From positions 1 through 9,385 of the forward strand of contig JAGOIJ010000060.1 in assembly GCA_017995695.1 (NCBI GenBank): 9,385 bases of DNA. The letters are read 5' to 3'. Source of the DNA: Candidatus Omnitrophota bacterium. GTDB taxonomy: Bacteria > Omnitrophota > Gorgyraeia > Gygaellales > Profunditerraquicolaceae. Under the pieces are notes generated by a model, which was not told the origin of the DNA, did no database searches, and worked only from the letters and a program-made list of their open reading frames with translations. A program made the translations under genes and the position numbers. Each line of letters opens with the position of its first letter. The first letter of the stretch is position 1. Positions 1 to 5,752 of the stretch are shown here, in pieces.

Positions 1-258
1 TACCTCATCCAGTTCATTTCGTGAAATCTTGGTTATATCCTTACCTTTAATTGAAACACTGCCCTCTTCAGGGGTGAGCGCCCCCGTCATAAGCCTAAGC
101 AAGGTGCTTTTGCCTGAACCGGAACATCCCATAATAACAAACGTCTCGCCGGGATACACGTCAAGGCTGACATTATCAATCGTTTTCCTGCCCTGAAAAG
201 ATTTAGAAACATTTTTAAGGGAGATAATCGGCTCGTTTTTGGGCTGGCTATGGCTCAT
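1..258 (-). CDS. mlaF: Mla/MCE-type ABC transporter ATP-binding protein, MlaF-like (3' end cut by window)
   Basis: This is the N-terminal 86 codons of an ABC ATPase; the rest lies beyond the left edge. The Walker A motif GCSGSGKST is at residues 44-52, preceded by the usual first beta-strands (IISLKNVSKSF) and the A-loop region. The ABC signature and Walker B motifs are not in the window. The ATG (258-256) overlaps the stop of the MlaE permease gene in an ATGA tetranucleotide, and no Shine-Dalgarno precedes it, so translation is probably coupled to mlaE. By family knowledge, MlaF hydrolyses ATP at the inner membrane to drive phospholipid movement between inner and outer membranes with MlaE and an MCE protein (MlaD). 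MlaD would be expected next, outside the window. The specific MlaF call rests mainly on the adjacent MlaE; the sequence alone shows an ABC ATPase. Confidence 0.9.
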   Translation of the reverse strand, partial: MSHSQPKNEPIISLKNVSKSFQGRKTIDNVSLDVYPGETFVIMGCSGSGKSTLLRLMTGALTPEEGSVSIKGKDITKISRNELDEV

Positions 259-1043
259 ACGTTAGAAAAATAAAATGCCGCGGTTATTAAGCAATCCGCT
301 AAGATAATTAGAATAAAACTAATCACCACACTACGGGTAGTCGCCTTACCAACGCCTTCGGCGCCGCCCTTTGTATTTAATCCTTCGTAACAGGCAATCA
401 GCGCGATAATAACCCCAAACACTACTGATTTGATTAACCCGGTATAGATATCCTTGATTGCCAAAAACTTAAACGTAGTCTGCATATATAAGTCCGGATT
501 GATGCTAAGACTGCCCGTGCCCACAATAAAACCTCCCAGAATCCCCGCGATGTTACCCACTACCGTAAGCGCAGGCAGCATAACCAACAAGGCAAGAAAA
601 CGGGGCGCTGCCAGAAACCGCGTTGGATCAATGGCCATCGTATCTAAGGCTTCAATCTGCTCGCTTACCTTCATGGTGCCTAATTCAGCGGCAATGGCTG
701 ACCCTGCGCGCCCTGCCACCACTAACGCCGTCAACACCGGGCTTAACTCCCGGCACAAAGAAATGGCAACGAGTGAAGCAACATACAAAACCGCGCCCAT
801 CCTTTGCAATTGATACGCGCTCTGCATCGCTAAAACAATACCGGTAAATATATCGACGAAAAACACGATCACGATCGAACGCAAGCCCACGAAGATCATC
901 TGGTGAATTATGTTATCACGATGGATGGCCTTACCCTTGAAGGGGCCTATAACGATCCAATAGACAATATCGCGCAGGAGGCCAAATACCCCCGTGATCC
1001 AGGAGACATATTCAATAACAATACTGCCGATCTTGGTAATCAT
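255..1043 (-). CDS. mlaE: MlaE-family ABC lipid transporter permease
   Basis: A 262-residue integral membrane protein, the usual length for MlaE (about 260). It carries the family's conserved core: RELSPVLTALVVAGRAGSA (98-116), followed by AAELGTMKVSEQIEAL (118-133), and the late motif YEGLNTKGGAEGVGKATT (219-236) before the last membrane segment. Hydrophobic stretches lie at about 48-75, 147-178, 203-218 and 238-260. MlaE forms the membrane channel of the ABC system that exchanges phospholipids between inner and outer membranes, or imports lipids. Its start overlaps the STAS gene's stop (TAATG, one shared base), and its stop overlaps the mlaF start (ATGA). This places it in the middle of a tightly packed operon. 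Identification is firm; the lipid substrate and direction of transport cannot be read from the sequence. Confidence 0.95.
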   Translation of the reverse strand: MITKIGSIVIEYVSWITGVFGLLRDIVYWIVIGPFKGKAIHRDNIIHQMIFVGLRSIVIVFFVDIFTGIVLAMQSAYQLQRMGAVLYVASLVAISLCRELSPVLTALVVAGRAGSAIAAELGTMKVSEQIEALDTMAIDPTRFLAAPRFLALLVMLPALTVVGNIAGILGGFIVGTGSLSINPDLYMQTTFKFLAIKDIYTGLIKSVVFGVIIALIACYEGLNTKGGAEGVGKATTRSVVISFILIILADCLITAAFYFSNV

Positions 1044-1375
1044 TAAAACCCTTTTAAGGCGCTCTCGCGCGTATCAAATATTTCAAAAAGCTTACACAGC
1101 TTGGTAATCTCAAAAAGATTCTTTATTTTTTGGTCCATATTGCAAAACCGCAAATGACCGCCAATCTTTTTAAGCCGCTGGAACATCTCAATCAAGGTTG
1201 CAAGCCCTGAACTATCAACATAGGAAACAGTAGAGAAATCAATAAGTACTTTCTTTTCGCTTTTCTTAATTAACTCATCAAAAGCCTTGCGCAACTCCGG
1301 GGAATTGTTGATATTTATTTCTCCGTTAACGCTACACAATACCACGTCATTAAGCTTTTCCTGATGGATATTCAC
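1043..1375 (-). CDS. STAS-domain protein, anti-anti-sigma (RsbV/SpoIIAA)-like or MlaB-like
   Basis: A 110-residue single STAS domain. The signature is VDSSGLATL (53-61); Ser56 aligns with the serine that the partner kinase phosphorylates in SpoIIAA/RsbV. The start is GTG (1375-1373), chosen because a full AAGGAGG lies 6 nt upstream (1388-1382). That site sits inside the 3' end of the preceding kinase gene, which this CDS overlaps by 26 bp. There are two plausible roles: antagonist in a partner switch with the adjacent kinase, or the MlaB-like STAS subunit that binds MlaF in the Mla complex. Location between an RsbW-like gene and mlaE fits both, and one protein could do both. I see the domain and phospho-serine position directly; the partner is inferred. 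Confidence 0.88.
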   Translation of the reverse strand: MNIHQEKLNDVVLCSVNGEININNSPELRKAFDELIKKSEKKVLIDFSTVSYVDSSGLATLIEMFQRLKKIGGHLRFCNMDQKIKNLFEITKLCKLFEIFDTRESALKGF

Positions 1376-1784
1376 CGCCTGCCTCCTTGGTTAAGAATTT
1401 TATCATTTTTATACCTCGCCCACAATCAAAAAATTCGACCTGATCCATAAGTTTACGTATCAAAAATAGCCCTCGGCCAGAAGTTTTCGACAAATTTGCA
1501 CCATCGGTAGGATCAGGGATATGCTCAACGTTAAACCCTTCCCCTTGATCATGGACGGAAATGGTTATTGACTGCTCGCTAGCCTCCACTGCAACCTCAA
1601 CGGAAAGTGCAGGATTAAACTTATTGCCATGCTTGATGGCATTAACTAACGCCTCCTGCAAGGCAAGCTTAAGGTCAAATAGTTGCTCTTCGCTTAACGA
1701 ATATGCCGCAAGTTGTTCAGTGAGAAATTGGGTATACGCAGGGATACTTTCTAAACGGGAAGACAGTGTCTGGATGATATGCAT
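1350..1784 (-). CDS. Anti-sigma-factor-type serine kinase (RsbW/SpoIIAB-like GHKL ATPase)
   Basis: A 144-residue stand-alone GHKL ATPase domain of the RsbW/SpoIIAB type. The N box has E44 and N48 in EALVNAIKHGN (44-54), the G1 box is DQGEGF (79-84), and the G2 box is GRGLFLI (103-109). There is no phospho-acceptor His domain, so this is not a two-component sensor. Such kinases bind a sigma factor or another target and phosphorylate a STAS partner on serine; the STAS gene follows directly, overlapping by 26 bp. It is the first gene of the operon that continues into mlaE and mlaF. The ATG (1784) has no good Shine-Dalgarno; a TATAAT lies about 30 bp upstream, so the leader is short. No sigma factor gene is nearby, so the target is unknown. 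Confidence 0.9.
   Translation of the reverse strand: MHIIQTLSSRLESIPAYTQFLTEQLAAYSLSEEQLFDLKLALQEALVNAIKHGNKFNPALSVEVAVEASEQSITISVHDQGEGFNVEHIPDPTDGANLSKTSGRGLFLIRKLMDQVEFFDCGRGIKMIKFLTKEAGGEYPSGKA
1382..1388 (-). promoter_or_regulatory. Shine-Dalgarno AAGGAGG setting a GTG start
   Basis: AAGGAGG on the minus strand, 6 nt before GTG at 1375. It lies within the coding end of the upstream kinase gene and decides the non-ATG start of the STAS gene. Confidence 0.85.
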
Positions 1785-1813
1785 GGGAAAAGTAGTGAGT
1801 CGAATAATATGGT

Positions 1814-1841
1814 ATTATACTATATATTTCTGCTTTTTCCA
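1814..1841 (-). promoter_or_regulatory. Candidate sigma70-type promoter for the kinase-STAS-mla operon
   Basis: On the minus strand a perfect TATAAT (1819-1814) is preceded, after 16 bp, by a weak -35, TGGAAA (1841-1836). Transcription would start near 1807, giving a leader of about 23 nt without a clear Shine-Dalgarno. The -10 is strong; the -35 is poor and is covered by an inverted repeat. Confidence 0.55.
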
Positions 1842-1858
1842 TCATTATTATGGAAAAA
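1834..1858. repeat. 9-bp inverted repeat TTTTTCCAT-N7-ATGGAAAAA overlapping the -35 region
   Basis: The arms at 1834-1842 and 1850-1858 are perfect complements around a 7-bp spacer. The left arm includes the proposed -35 box of the kinase-STAS-mla promoter, so a dimeric repressor or activator site is possible. It is too AT-rich, and lacks a following T-run in minus orientation, to be a convincing greA terminator. Confidence 0.5.
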
Positions 1859-1905
1859 TTCTCTCTAACTCTATTTATCGTAGATAGTTGAGGGCATGAA
1901 AAAAC

Positions 1906-2376
1906 CTAGGAACGGGAGATCTTGAGGACTTTTAATTTCAAGGTTCCTGCGGGAACTTTGATTTCGACGATATCATGCTCTTTATGGCTTAATAAAGCTG
2001 ATCCAACCGGAGAGGTAATTGAAATCTTTCCTTGCGAAAAATCAGCCTCGGCTTCAGACACCAGGGTATAGGATAATTCTTTATCCGTATCAAGATCAAG
2101 AAGCTTCACCGTTGCCCCAATCAACACCTGATCAATAGGCATATTATCATCTAACAGGCGTGCTGATGATAATTTTTCCTCAAGGTCAGCGATCCGCTTC
2201 TCATTCATCGCCTGCGCATCCTTTGCCGCGTCATATTCAGCATTCTCGCTGATATCCCCTTGGGCGCGAGCTTCAGCAATGGCCTTGGCAATTTCCTTAC
2301 GGCGCACCGTCTTTAGAAATTCATATTCTTTGACCAGCTTTTCATGGCCTTCTTTGGTTAAATATATTTCTGGCAT
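1906..2376 (-). CDS. greA: Transcription elongation factor GreA
   Basis: GreA rescues backtracked RNA polymerase by stimulating transcript cleavage through the secondary channel. From the ATG at 2376 the protein has 156 residues (E. coli 158). The N-terminal coiled coil carries the acidic tip motif GDISENAEYDAAK, with Asp41 and Glu44 at the same positions as in E. coli GreA. The C-terminal FKBP-like domain has ISITSPVGSALLSHKEHD (118-135) and ends KVLKISRS. The reading frame stays open to a TTG at 2394, but that codon lies inside the 3' arm of a terminator hairpin and adds six unconserved residues, so I use the ATG at 2376. The Shine-Dalgarno is weak (CGAGA). The gene starts just 12 bp past the T-tract of the upstream terminator, and I find no convincing promoter of its own. 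Confidence 0.95.
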   Translation of the reverse strand: MPEIYLTKEGHEKLVKEYEFLKTVRRKEIAKAIAEARAQGDISENAEYDAAKDAQAMNEKRIADLEEKLSSARLLDDNMPIDQVLIGATVKLLDLDTDKELSYTLVSEAEADFSQGKISITSPVGSALLSHKEHDIVEIKVPAGTLKLKVLKISRS

Positions 2377-2388
2377 TCTCGTGGATGC

Positions 2389-2424
2389 AAACAAAAAGGG
2401 GGGGTTTATGCTCCCCCCTTTTTG
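2389..2424 (-). terminator. Rho-independent terminator after the TIGR04073-like gene, immediately before greA
   Basis: A perfect 12-bp stem, C-A5-G6 (2392-2403) with C6-T5-G (2413-2424), encloses a 9-nt loop (2404-2412). Reading on the minus strand, the stem runs into T5-G-T3. It ends the exported-protein transcript 16 bp after that gene's stop codon. The plus strand also has a T-run (TTTTTGTTTT), so the structure could work both ways. It lies directly upstream of greA, so greA expression must start within it or past it, or depend on read-through. Confidence 0.88.
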
Positions 2425-2439
2425 TTTTACATTGCAATA

Positions 2440-2766
2440 CTATTTATCAAACACTAAATCAGGCTTCATAACTGGCTCGTAATCCTTGGGAAGTGCTGCG
2501 GGAAACGTAACGATATCCCATAACCCAGAGCCAAGTCTGCCCGTACCCATGATTAAACCTTTTACAAAACCAGCCAAAATACCGATCACGGCGTTATTGC
2601 TGGCCTTCCACTCTAAATCAATGTTCTTGGGGATTTCTAATAAATCACCGCCAAAAACATTGGCTATGCCTCTCGACAGCTTATCAGCCGGCGTCTTGGC
2701 ATACACGAAACTGGCAGAACTCAAGAAAACTGAAAGCAACAACAAAACCACTATCAATCTCCTCAT
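2440..2766 (-). CDS. Small exported protein, TIGR04073 family-like (exosortase system-associated)
   Basis: A 108-residue protein with a clear signal peptide: MRR, then a hydrophobic core to about residue 20, with likely cleavage after VYA23. The mature part has the pattern I associate with the TIGR04073 family: KLSRGIANVFGG (29-40), EIPKNI (44-49), a Gly-rich stretch GILAGFVKGLIMGTGRLGSG (62-81), and WDIVTFPAALPKDYEPVM (83-100). Family members are small, secreted and of unknown function, and occur in bacteria with exosortase-type sorting. No exosortase or PEP-CTERM protein is in this window. The ATG at 2766 has an excellent AAGGAGG 6 nt upstream. The gene is flanked by its own promoter and terminator, so it is probably monocistronic. 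Family recall is from memory of the motif and not from a search. Confidence 0.8.
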   Translation of the reverse strand: MRRLIVVLLLLSVFLSSASFVYAKTPADKLSRGIANVFGGDLLEIPKNIDLEWKASNNAVIGILAGFVKGLIMGTGRLGSGLWDIVTFPAALPKDYEPVMKPDLVFDK

Positions 2767-2772
2767 ATACCA

Positions 2773-2779
2773 CCTCCTT
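2773..2779 (-). promoter_or_regulatory. Strong Shine-Dalgarno AAGGAGG
   Basis: AAGGAGG followed by TGG on the minus strand, with 6 nt between AAGGAGG and the ATG at 2766. The predicted transcription start falls at or just before this site, so the leader would be about 13 nt. Confidence 0.8.
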
Positions 2780-2785
2780 GAACAT

Positions 2786-2813
2786 ACTATACAATAAAAA
2801 TAATTCTTGTCAA
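2786..2813 (-). promoter_or_regulatory. Sigma70-type promoter TTGACA-16-TATAGT
   Basis: A consensus -35 TTGACA (2813-2808), a 16-bp AT-rich spacer, and TATAGT (2791-2786). The predicted start is near 2779, immediately upstream of the TIGR04073-like gene. Confidence 0.8.
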
Positions 2814-2908
2814 TATTTTATCTGCTTACCATTGCTACAGTTATATCATTCATGCTTTGATCGTTTCAAAGATACTGCTGTTGTTGTATAGAATATCTGA
2901 CCGCATGC

Positions 2909-3745
2909 TCAGGTGCGTTTATTAAGCCAAGCGGAAATATCCTGCAACACTTGCTCCCTCCCTGGCTCGTGGAGCACCTCATGAAAAAAACGATCGTATA
3001 ATTTCAGGGTTTTATCGCCTGAAAGAGATTGCGCATACAAATCTCGGCTGCCTTGCGGATCAGCAATGCGATCATCAGTTCCATGCAAGATAAGTAAAGG
3101 AAGACGCACCTGCTCAAGTTGGGCATAAATACTATTTACCGCATGCAGAAATTCTGCAAGGGGCAAAGCAGGTAATCCCTTCTGATTAACGAGAGGATCA
3201 TTGCGATAGGCGCCAACAACGGCAGGATCCTGTGAAAGCAAAGCAGGATCAAGCGTGGTAAGTTTGATTCGAGGAAACGCTCTACCAAGAAAACGAGAAA
3301 GCATTAATGCGGACCGGGAAACTCCATTACTCAATTTTAGCGCAGGGGCGCTTAAGATAAGACCGTTGGGCGCATACTCTTTGTGTAAAAGAGAAAATAA
3401 TAGAGCGATGGATGCACCGGCGCTGTGGCCAAGCACGAAAACTGGCTTGCCAGGCTGGCGCTCTTTAACGAAGTTTAAAAAGTGCTTTAAATCTTCAAGT
3501 AATATATTAAAGGAAGCGAAAAAGCCGCGTTCGCCATCGGAGCGGCCATGGCCGCGTAAATCAAAGCCATAAACCGCAAAACCCTGCCGGACTAAATACT
3601 GGGCTTCTTCTTTATAGCGGCCGCTGTGTTCAAATGTCCCGTGCACAACGGCAATAATGGCTTTAGGATCAGTTTCCGGACGCCACTGTTGGGAATACAA
3701 CATAAGCTTATCGCCGGTCCTAAAGCTGGTTTCTTCATGAATCAT
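2909..3745 (-). CDS. Alpha/beta hydrolase, monoacylglycerol lipase-like
   Basis: A 278-residue serine hydrolase of the monoglyceride lipase / lysophospholipase (Hydrolase_4) type. The oxyanion-hole motif is HGTFEHSGRY (35-44), matching the HGxxEHSGRY of monoacylglycerol lipases. FDLRGHGRSDG (61-71) is the next family hallmark. The nucleophile elbow is GHSAG (106-110, Ser108); the acid is probably Asp225 in LHGTDDRIADP and the base His255 in FFHEVLHEPG. The region from about 133 to 210 would be the cap. There is no signal peptide, so it is probably cytoplasmic. The gene starts 6 bp after the upstream exported-protein gene, with a GAGGA placed rather far from the ATG (about 13 nt), and is the last gene of a three-gene operon. 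Substrate (monoglyceride or lysophospholipid) is inferred. The 142 bp downstream hold only a weak 6-bp hairpin (2855-2871) and the next promoter. Confidence 0.9.
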   Translation of the reverse strand: MIHEETSFRTGDKLMLYSQQWRPETDPKAIIAVVHGTFEHSGRYKEEAQYLVRQGFAVYGFDLRGHGRSDGERGFFASFNILLEDLKHFLNFVKERQPGKPVFVLGHSAGASIALLFSLLHKEYAPNGLILSAPALKLSNGVSRSALMLSRFLGRAFPRIKLTTLDPALLSQDPAVVGAYRNDPLVNQKGLPALPLAEFLHAVNSIYAQLEQVRLPLLILHGTDDRIADPQGSRDLYAQSLSGDKTLKLYDRFFHEVLHEPGREQVLQDISAWLNKRT

Positions 3746-3751
3746 GCTTTG

Positions 3752-4231
3752 CTAGTATTCCTCGTCTAAGGATTGCGCGACTTGCTTAAGTAAATCGAGC
3801 GCTTGCAAAACAAGCTCGGTTGCTTTCTTGCGATGCTCATTTGCCTGATTTTTCCATTTATAGGCATACTCGACGCTACCCGCAGTAATAGTCTCTTGAT
3901 ATTCTGCCTCCGCATCCTGGGCCTGACGCAAGGTATTCCAAACCGAACCCAACATATCAAGCGACTCCTGCATTAAACGAAATGAAGCCTGATCTTTGTG
4001 AGATGTGAAAAAATCTTTTCTGAAATTTCCGCTGACTTTCTTGAAATCTTTATACCACGTATCAAAATTATTAAAACTAAGCTTGTGCGCTCCGGCAAGA
4101 TTAACCAGGCTTCCAGAGGCATCAATAATTTCTTGCACACTGTTTCTGTATCCATCATCAGAAGCGCATGCCCAACCGCTTACCAATAAACAAACCAAGC
4201 AAATGATTAACAACGTACGCGCTCTATTCAA
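3752..4231 (-). CDS. Exported helical protein of unknown function
   Basis: A 159-residue protein that I do not recognise. The N-terminus is a signal peptide (Arg at 3 and 5, hydrophobic core 7-19, probable cleavage after ACA23 before SDDG). Cys22 lacks a proper lipobox, so I do not call a lipoprotein. The mature part is predicted helical, with aromatic-rich FNNFDTWYKDFKKV (53-66) and charged amphipathic stretches at about 85-112 and 125-158. The start is TTG (4231-4229), chosen because AAGGAGG sits 6 nt upstream and no ATG or GTG is available near it. It overlaps the upstream coiled-coil gene by 8 bp (TTGAATAG), so the two are probably translationally coupled and may act together in the periplasm. 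Codon use looks like its neighbours. Confidence 0.8.
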   Translation of the reverse strand: MNRARTLLIICLVCLLVSGWACASDDGYRNSVQEIIDASGSLVNLAGAHKLSFNNFDTWYKDFKKVSGNFRKDFFTSHKDQASFRLMQESLDMLGSVWNTLRQAQDAEAEYQETITAGSVEYAYKWKNQANEHRKKATELVLQALDLLKQVAQSLDEEY

Positions 4232-5426
4232 ATGGCTCCTCCTTAATCATTCTCATAAGACGCTCTATATCTGCAACATGCTTATCGTGTATCCGCGAGT
4301 TCTCTTCTTCAAGCACCTGCTTTTCAATTGAAAGATCCTCAAGCATGGCGTTCTTTGCATCAATCGCCCGCTCCTTTGCGCTTACTACCTGCGCGCATTG
4401 CTGTTCTCGATCAGCAAGCTTGCGCTTGAGCTCTTTGAGCTCTTCGCCTTCTTTAGAAGTAGCATCCCCCATTAACGTCAAGCGTTCCTGACATTGCTGT
4501 TTTTCTTCCTCGGCCTGACGAATCTTGCGCGTTAACACCTCTATCTGCGCATGCTCTTGAGCAAGCGAACGGTTAAGCTCCTGCTCCTTTTGATAATCAG
4601 CTTCTTTCTGCGCAAGCAACTGCTGGTTAAGGCTTAACAACTGTGCATCCTTAACATTATGTTTCTCCTGAAGAATGCCAAGCTGTTTCTGGAAAAAAGC
4701 TTTTTCTTGCTGATGTTGAACAAGTTGCTGCTTCAATTGGTCGATCTGGGCCTGCTCGCCCTGAAAGCTGCTTTGTAATGCTTTATCTTTTTGCTCAAGT
4801 AGCTCCTGGCTGTGCTTTAGCTGTTGACTACAACTGGCTAACTTTTGGTCGTTTTGCTGTTGCAATTGTTGCAAAGATGCAAGCTGCTTCTGGTACCCCT
4901 GCTTGCTCTCTTGTAACTGCGCAAGATCCTGCCGCAGTTGGCTAATGGTTTGCTCTTTATCCTGCAAAACGTTCTGCAATGTTTCCTGCTTCTGCCCCAG
5001 CAACACCTGTTGACGCTCAAGAGTAGCGCTAAGCTGCTGCAGCTGGTCTTCCTTGCGCGCTGCGAATGTTTCTAAGGAAAAGGCTTGCTTCTTATAAAGC
5101 TGCCTCTCCTGATCTAATACCTCAATCTGGCTGCCAAGCTTCTCAATTTCTTGTTCTGCCGCTTGCCGCTGTTGCAACTCACTCTGGGATTCCATAACCC
5201 CTAATATTCTTTTTAGCTGCTCGCGCGCTTCAATATTGCCGGGATTTACTAAAAGCGCCTTTTTGAGCTGCGCAATAGCATCGTCAATATCGCCTTCCTT
5301 TAATAAACGCATGGCATAATCATACAGATACTTGTCTGGCGAAACTTCGCATTCGCCATTGTGCACTCCGACAAGGCACAATAAACACAACATCAACAAA
5401 ATAACCCTGTTTACTAAACCACTCAT
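4224..5426 (-). CDS. Exported protein with one TPR and a long Gln-rich coiled coil
   Basis: A 400-residue protein. A signal peptide (hydrophobic core 9-21) is followed by one good tetratricopeptide repeat at about 31-64 (DYAMRLLKEGDIDDAIAQL, then KKALLVNPGN). From about residue 80 to 395 there is a near-continuous coiled coil, very rich in Gln, Glu, Lys and Leu, without enzymatic motifs. Such proteins usually scaffold or bridge envelope structures; no specific function can be assigned. It is the first gene of a three-gene operon with the exported helical protein (8-bp overlap) and the lipase-like hydrolase. A TTGGCA-18-TATAAT promoter lies 65-94 bp upstream, and a purine-rich AGAGGTAGG precedes the ATG. 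The repetitive CAG/CAA-rich coding sequence makes the plus-strand complement look Cys/Leu-rich; frames there are shadows. Confidence 0.82.
   Translation of the reverse strand: MSGLVNRVILLMLCLLCLVGVHNGECEVSPDKYLYDYAMRLLKEGDIDDAIAQLKKALLVNPGNIEAREQLKRILGVMESQSELQQRQAAEQEIEKLGSQIEVLDQERQLYKKQAFSLETFAARKEDQLQQLSATLERQQVLLGQKQETLQNVLQDKEQTISQLRQDLAQLQESKQGYQKQLASLQQLQQQNDQKLASCSQQLKHSQELLEQKDKALQSSFQGEQAQIDQLKQQLVQHQQEKAFFQKQLGILQEKHNVKDAQLLSLNQQLLAQKEADYQKEQELNRSLAQEHAQIEVLTRKIRQAEEEKQQCQERLTLMGDATSKEGEELKELKRKLADREQQCAQVVSAKERAIDAKNAMLEDLSIEKQVLEEENSRIHDKHVADIERLMRMIKEEPFE
4238..4244 (-). promoter_or_regulatory. Shine-Dalgarno AAGGAGG supporting a TTG start
   Basis: AAGGAGG on the minus strand, 6 nt before TTG at 4231, located within the last codons of the upstream coiled-coil gene. 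It is the main reason to accept the TTG start. Confidence 0.8.
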
Positions 5427-5490
5427 ACTGCCAGAACCTACCTCTCTCTAACCCAGAGAATGCCTCCATACTCCTCCCGCAATATCTTTA

Positions 5491-5520
5491 ATTATACTAT
5501 TTTTTAGACTGTTTTGCCAA
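5491..5520 (-). promoter_or_regulatory. Sigma70-type promoter TTGGCA-18-TATAAT
   Basis: On the minus strand, TTGGCA (5520-5515), an 18-bp spacer and a perfect TATAAT (5496-5491) precede the coiled-coil/exported protein/hydrolase operon. The start would be near 5484, giving a leader of about 57 nt. The leader contains a purine-rich GGGAGGAG (5478-5471) before an out-of-frame ATG (5469) that is probably not used. Confidence 0.7.
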
Positions 5521-5566
5521 CTTTTCTGGGCTTGAACAGAAAACAGCATTCTTGTGTAAAAAATTA

Positions 5567-5735
5567 GATTGCTTCACCCCGCCACCTTCGGTGGCGAGGT
5601 TCGCAATGACACGAGTGAAATCGCGGGGCTCGCAAAGACACCTCGCTTTCGCTCGTTAACAATGACACGTGCCTGTGTGTCATTGTAAAAAGCTCTCTCC
5701 TGTGTCATTGCGAGGAGCAAAGCGACGAAGCAATC
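5567..5735. repeat. Composite inverted repeat of the GTCATTGCGAGGAGC...GAAGCAATC family
   Basis: This fills most of the 326-bp gap between the helicase stop and the coiled-coil gene. GATTGCTTC (5567-5575) pairs with GAAGCAATC (5727-5735), TCGCAATGACAC (5601-5612) with GTGTCATTGCGA (5702-5713), and ACAATGACAC (5659-5668) with GTGTCATTGT (5677-5686, 8-bp loop). The left half looks like three decayed head-to-tail copies (5567-5612, 5613-5641, 5642-5668); the right half is a good inverted copy (5702-5735). Additional small hairpins are at 5580-5596 (7-bp stem, TTC loop) and 5730-5746. From memory, this sequence is a dispersed palindromic repeat found in many bacterial genomes. It encodes nothing recognisable and may serve as the 3' end of the helicase transcript. 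Confidence 0.8.
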
Positions 5736-5752
5736 CCGAAGATTGCAAGAGA

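Noticed and set aside
2374..2394. TTG start for greA adding six residues before the ATG.
   Set aside because: The TTG lies inside the terminator's 3' arm, has no Shine-Dalgarno, and the added residues are not part of GreA; the ATG at 2376 puts Asp41 and Glu44 at their E. coli positions.
3752..4231. Lipoprotein call for the 159-residue exported protein (Cys22).
   Set aside because: The residues before Cys (GWA) do not fit the lipobox, and an ACA signal peptidase I site is present.
5300..5478. Small upstream ORF from ATG 5469 overlapping the coiled-coil gene out of frame.
   Set aside because: The purine-rich site is only 3 nt from the ATG after GGGAGG, the product has no recognisable features, and most of it lies in the shadow of the coiled-coil gene.
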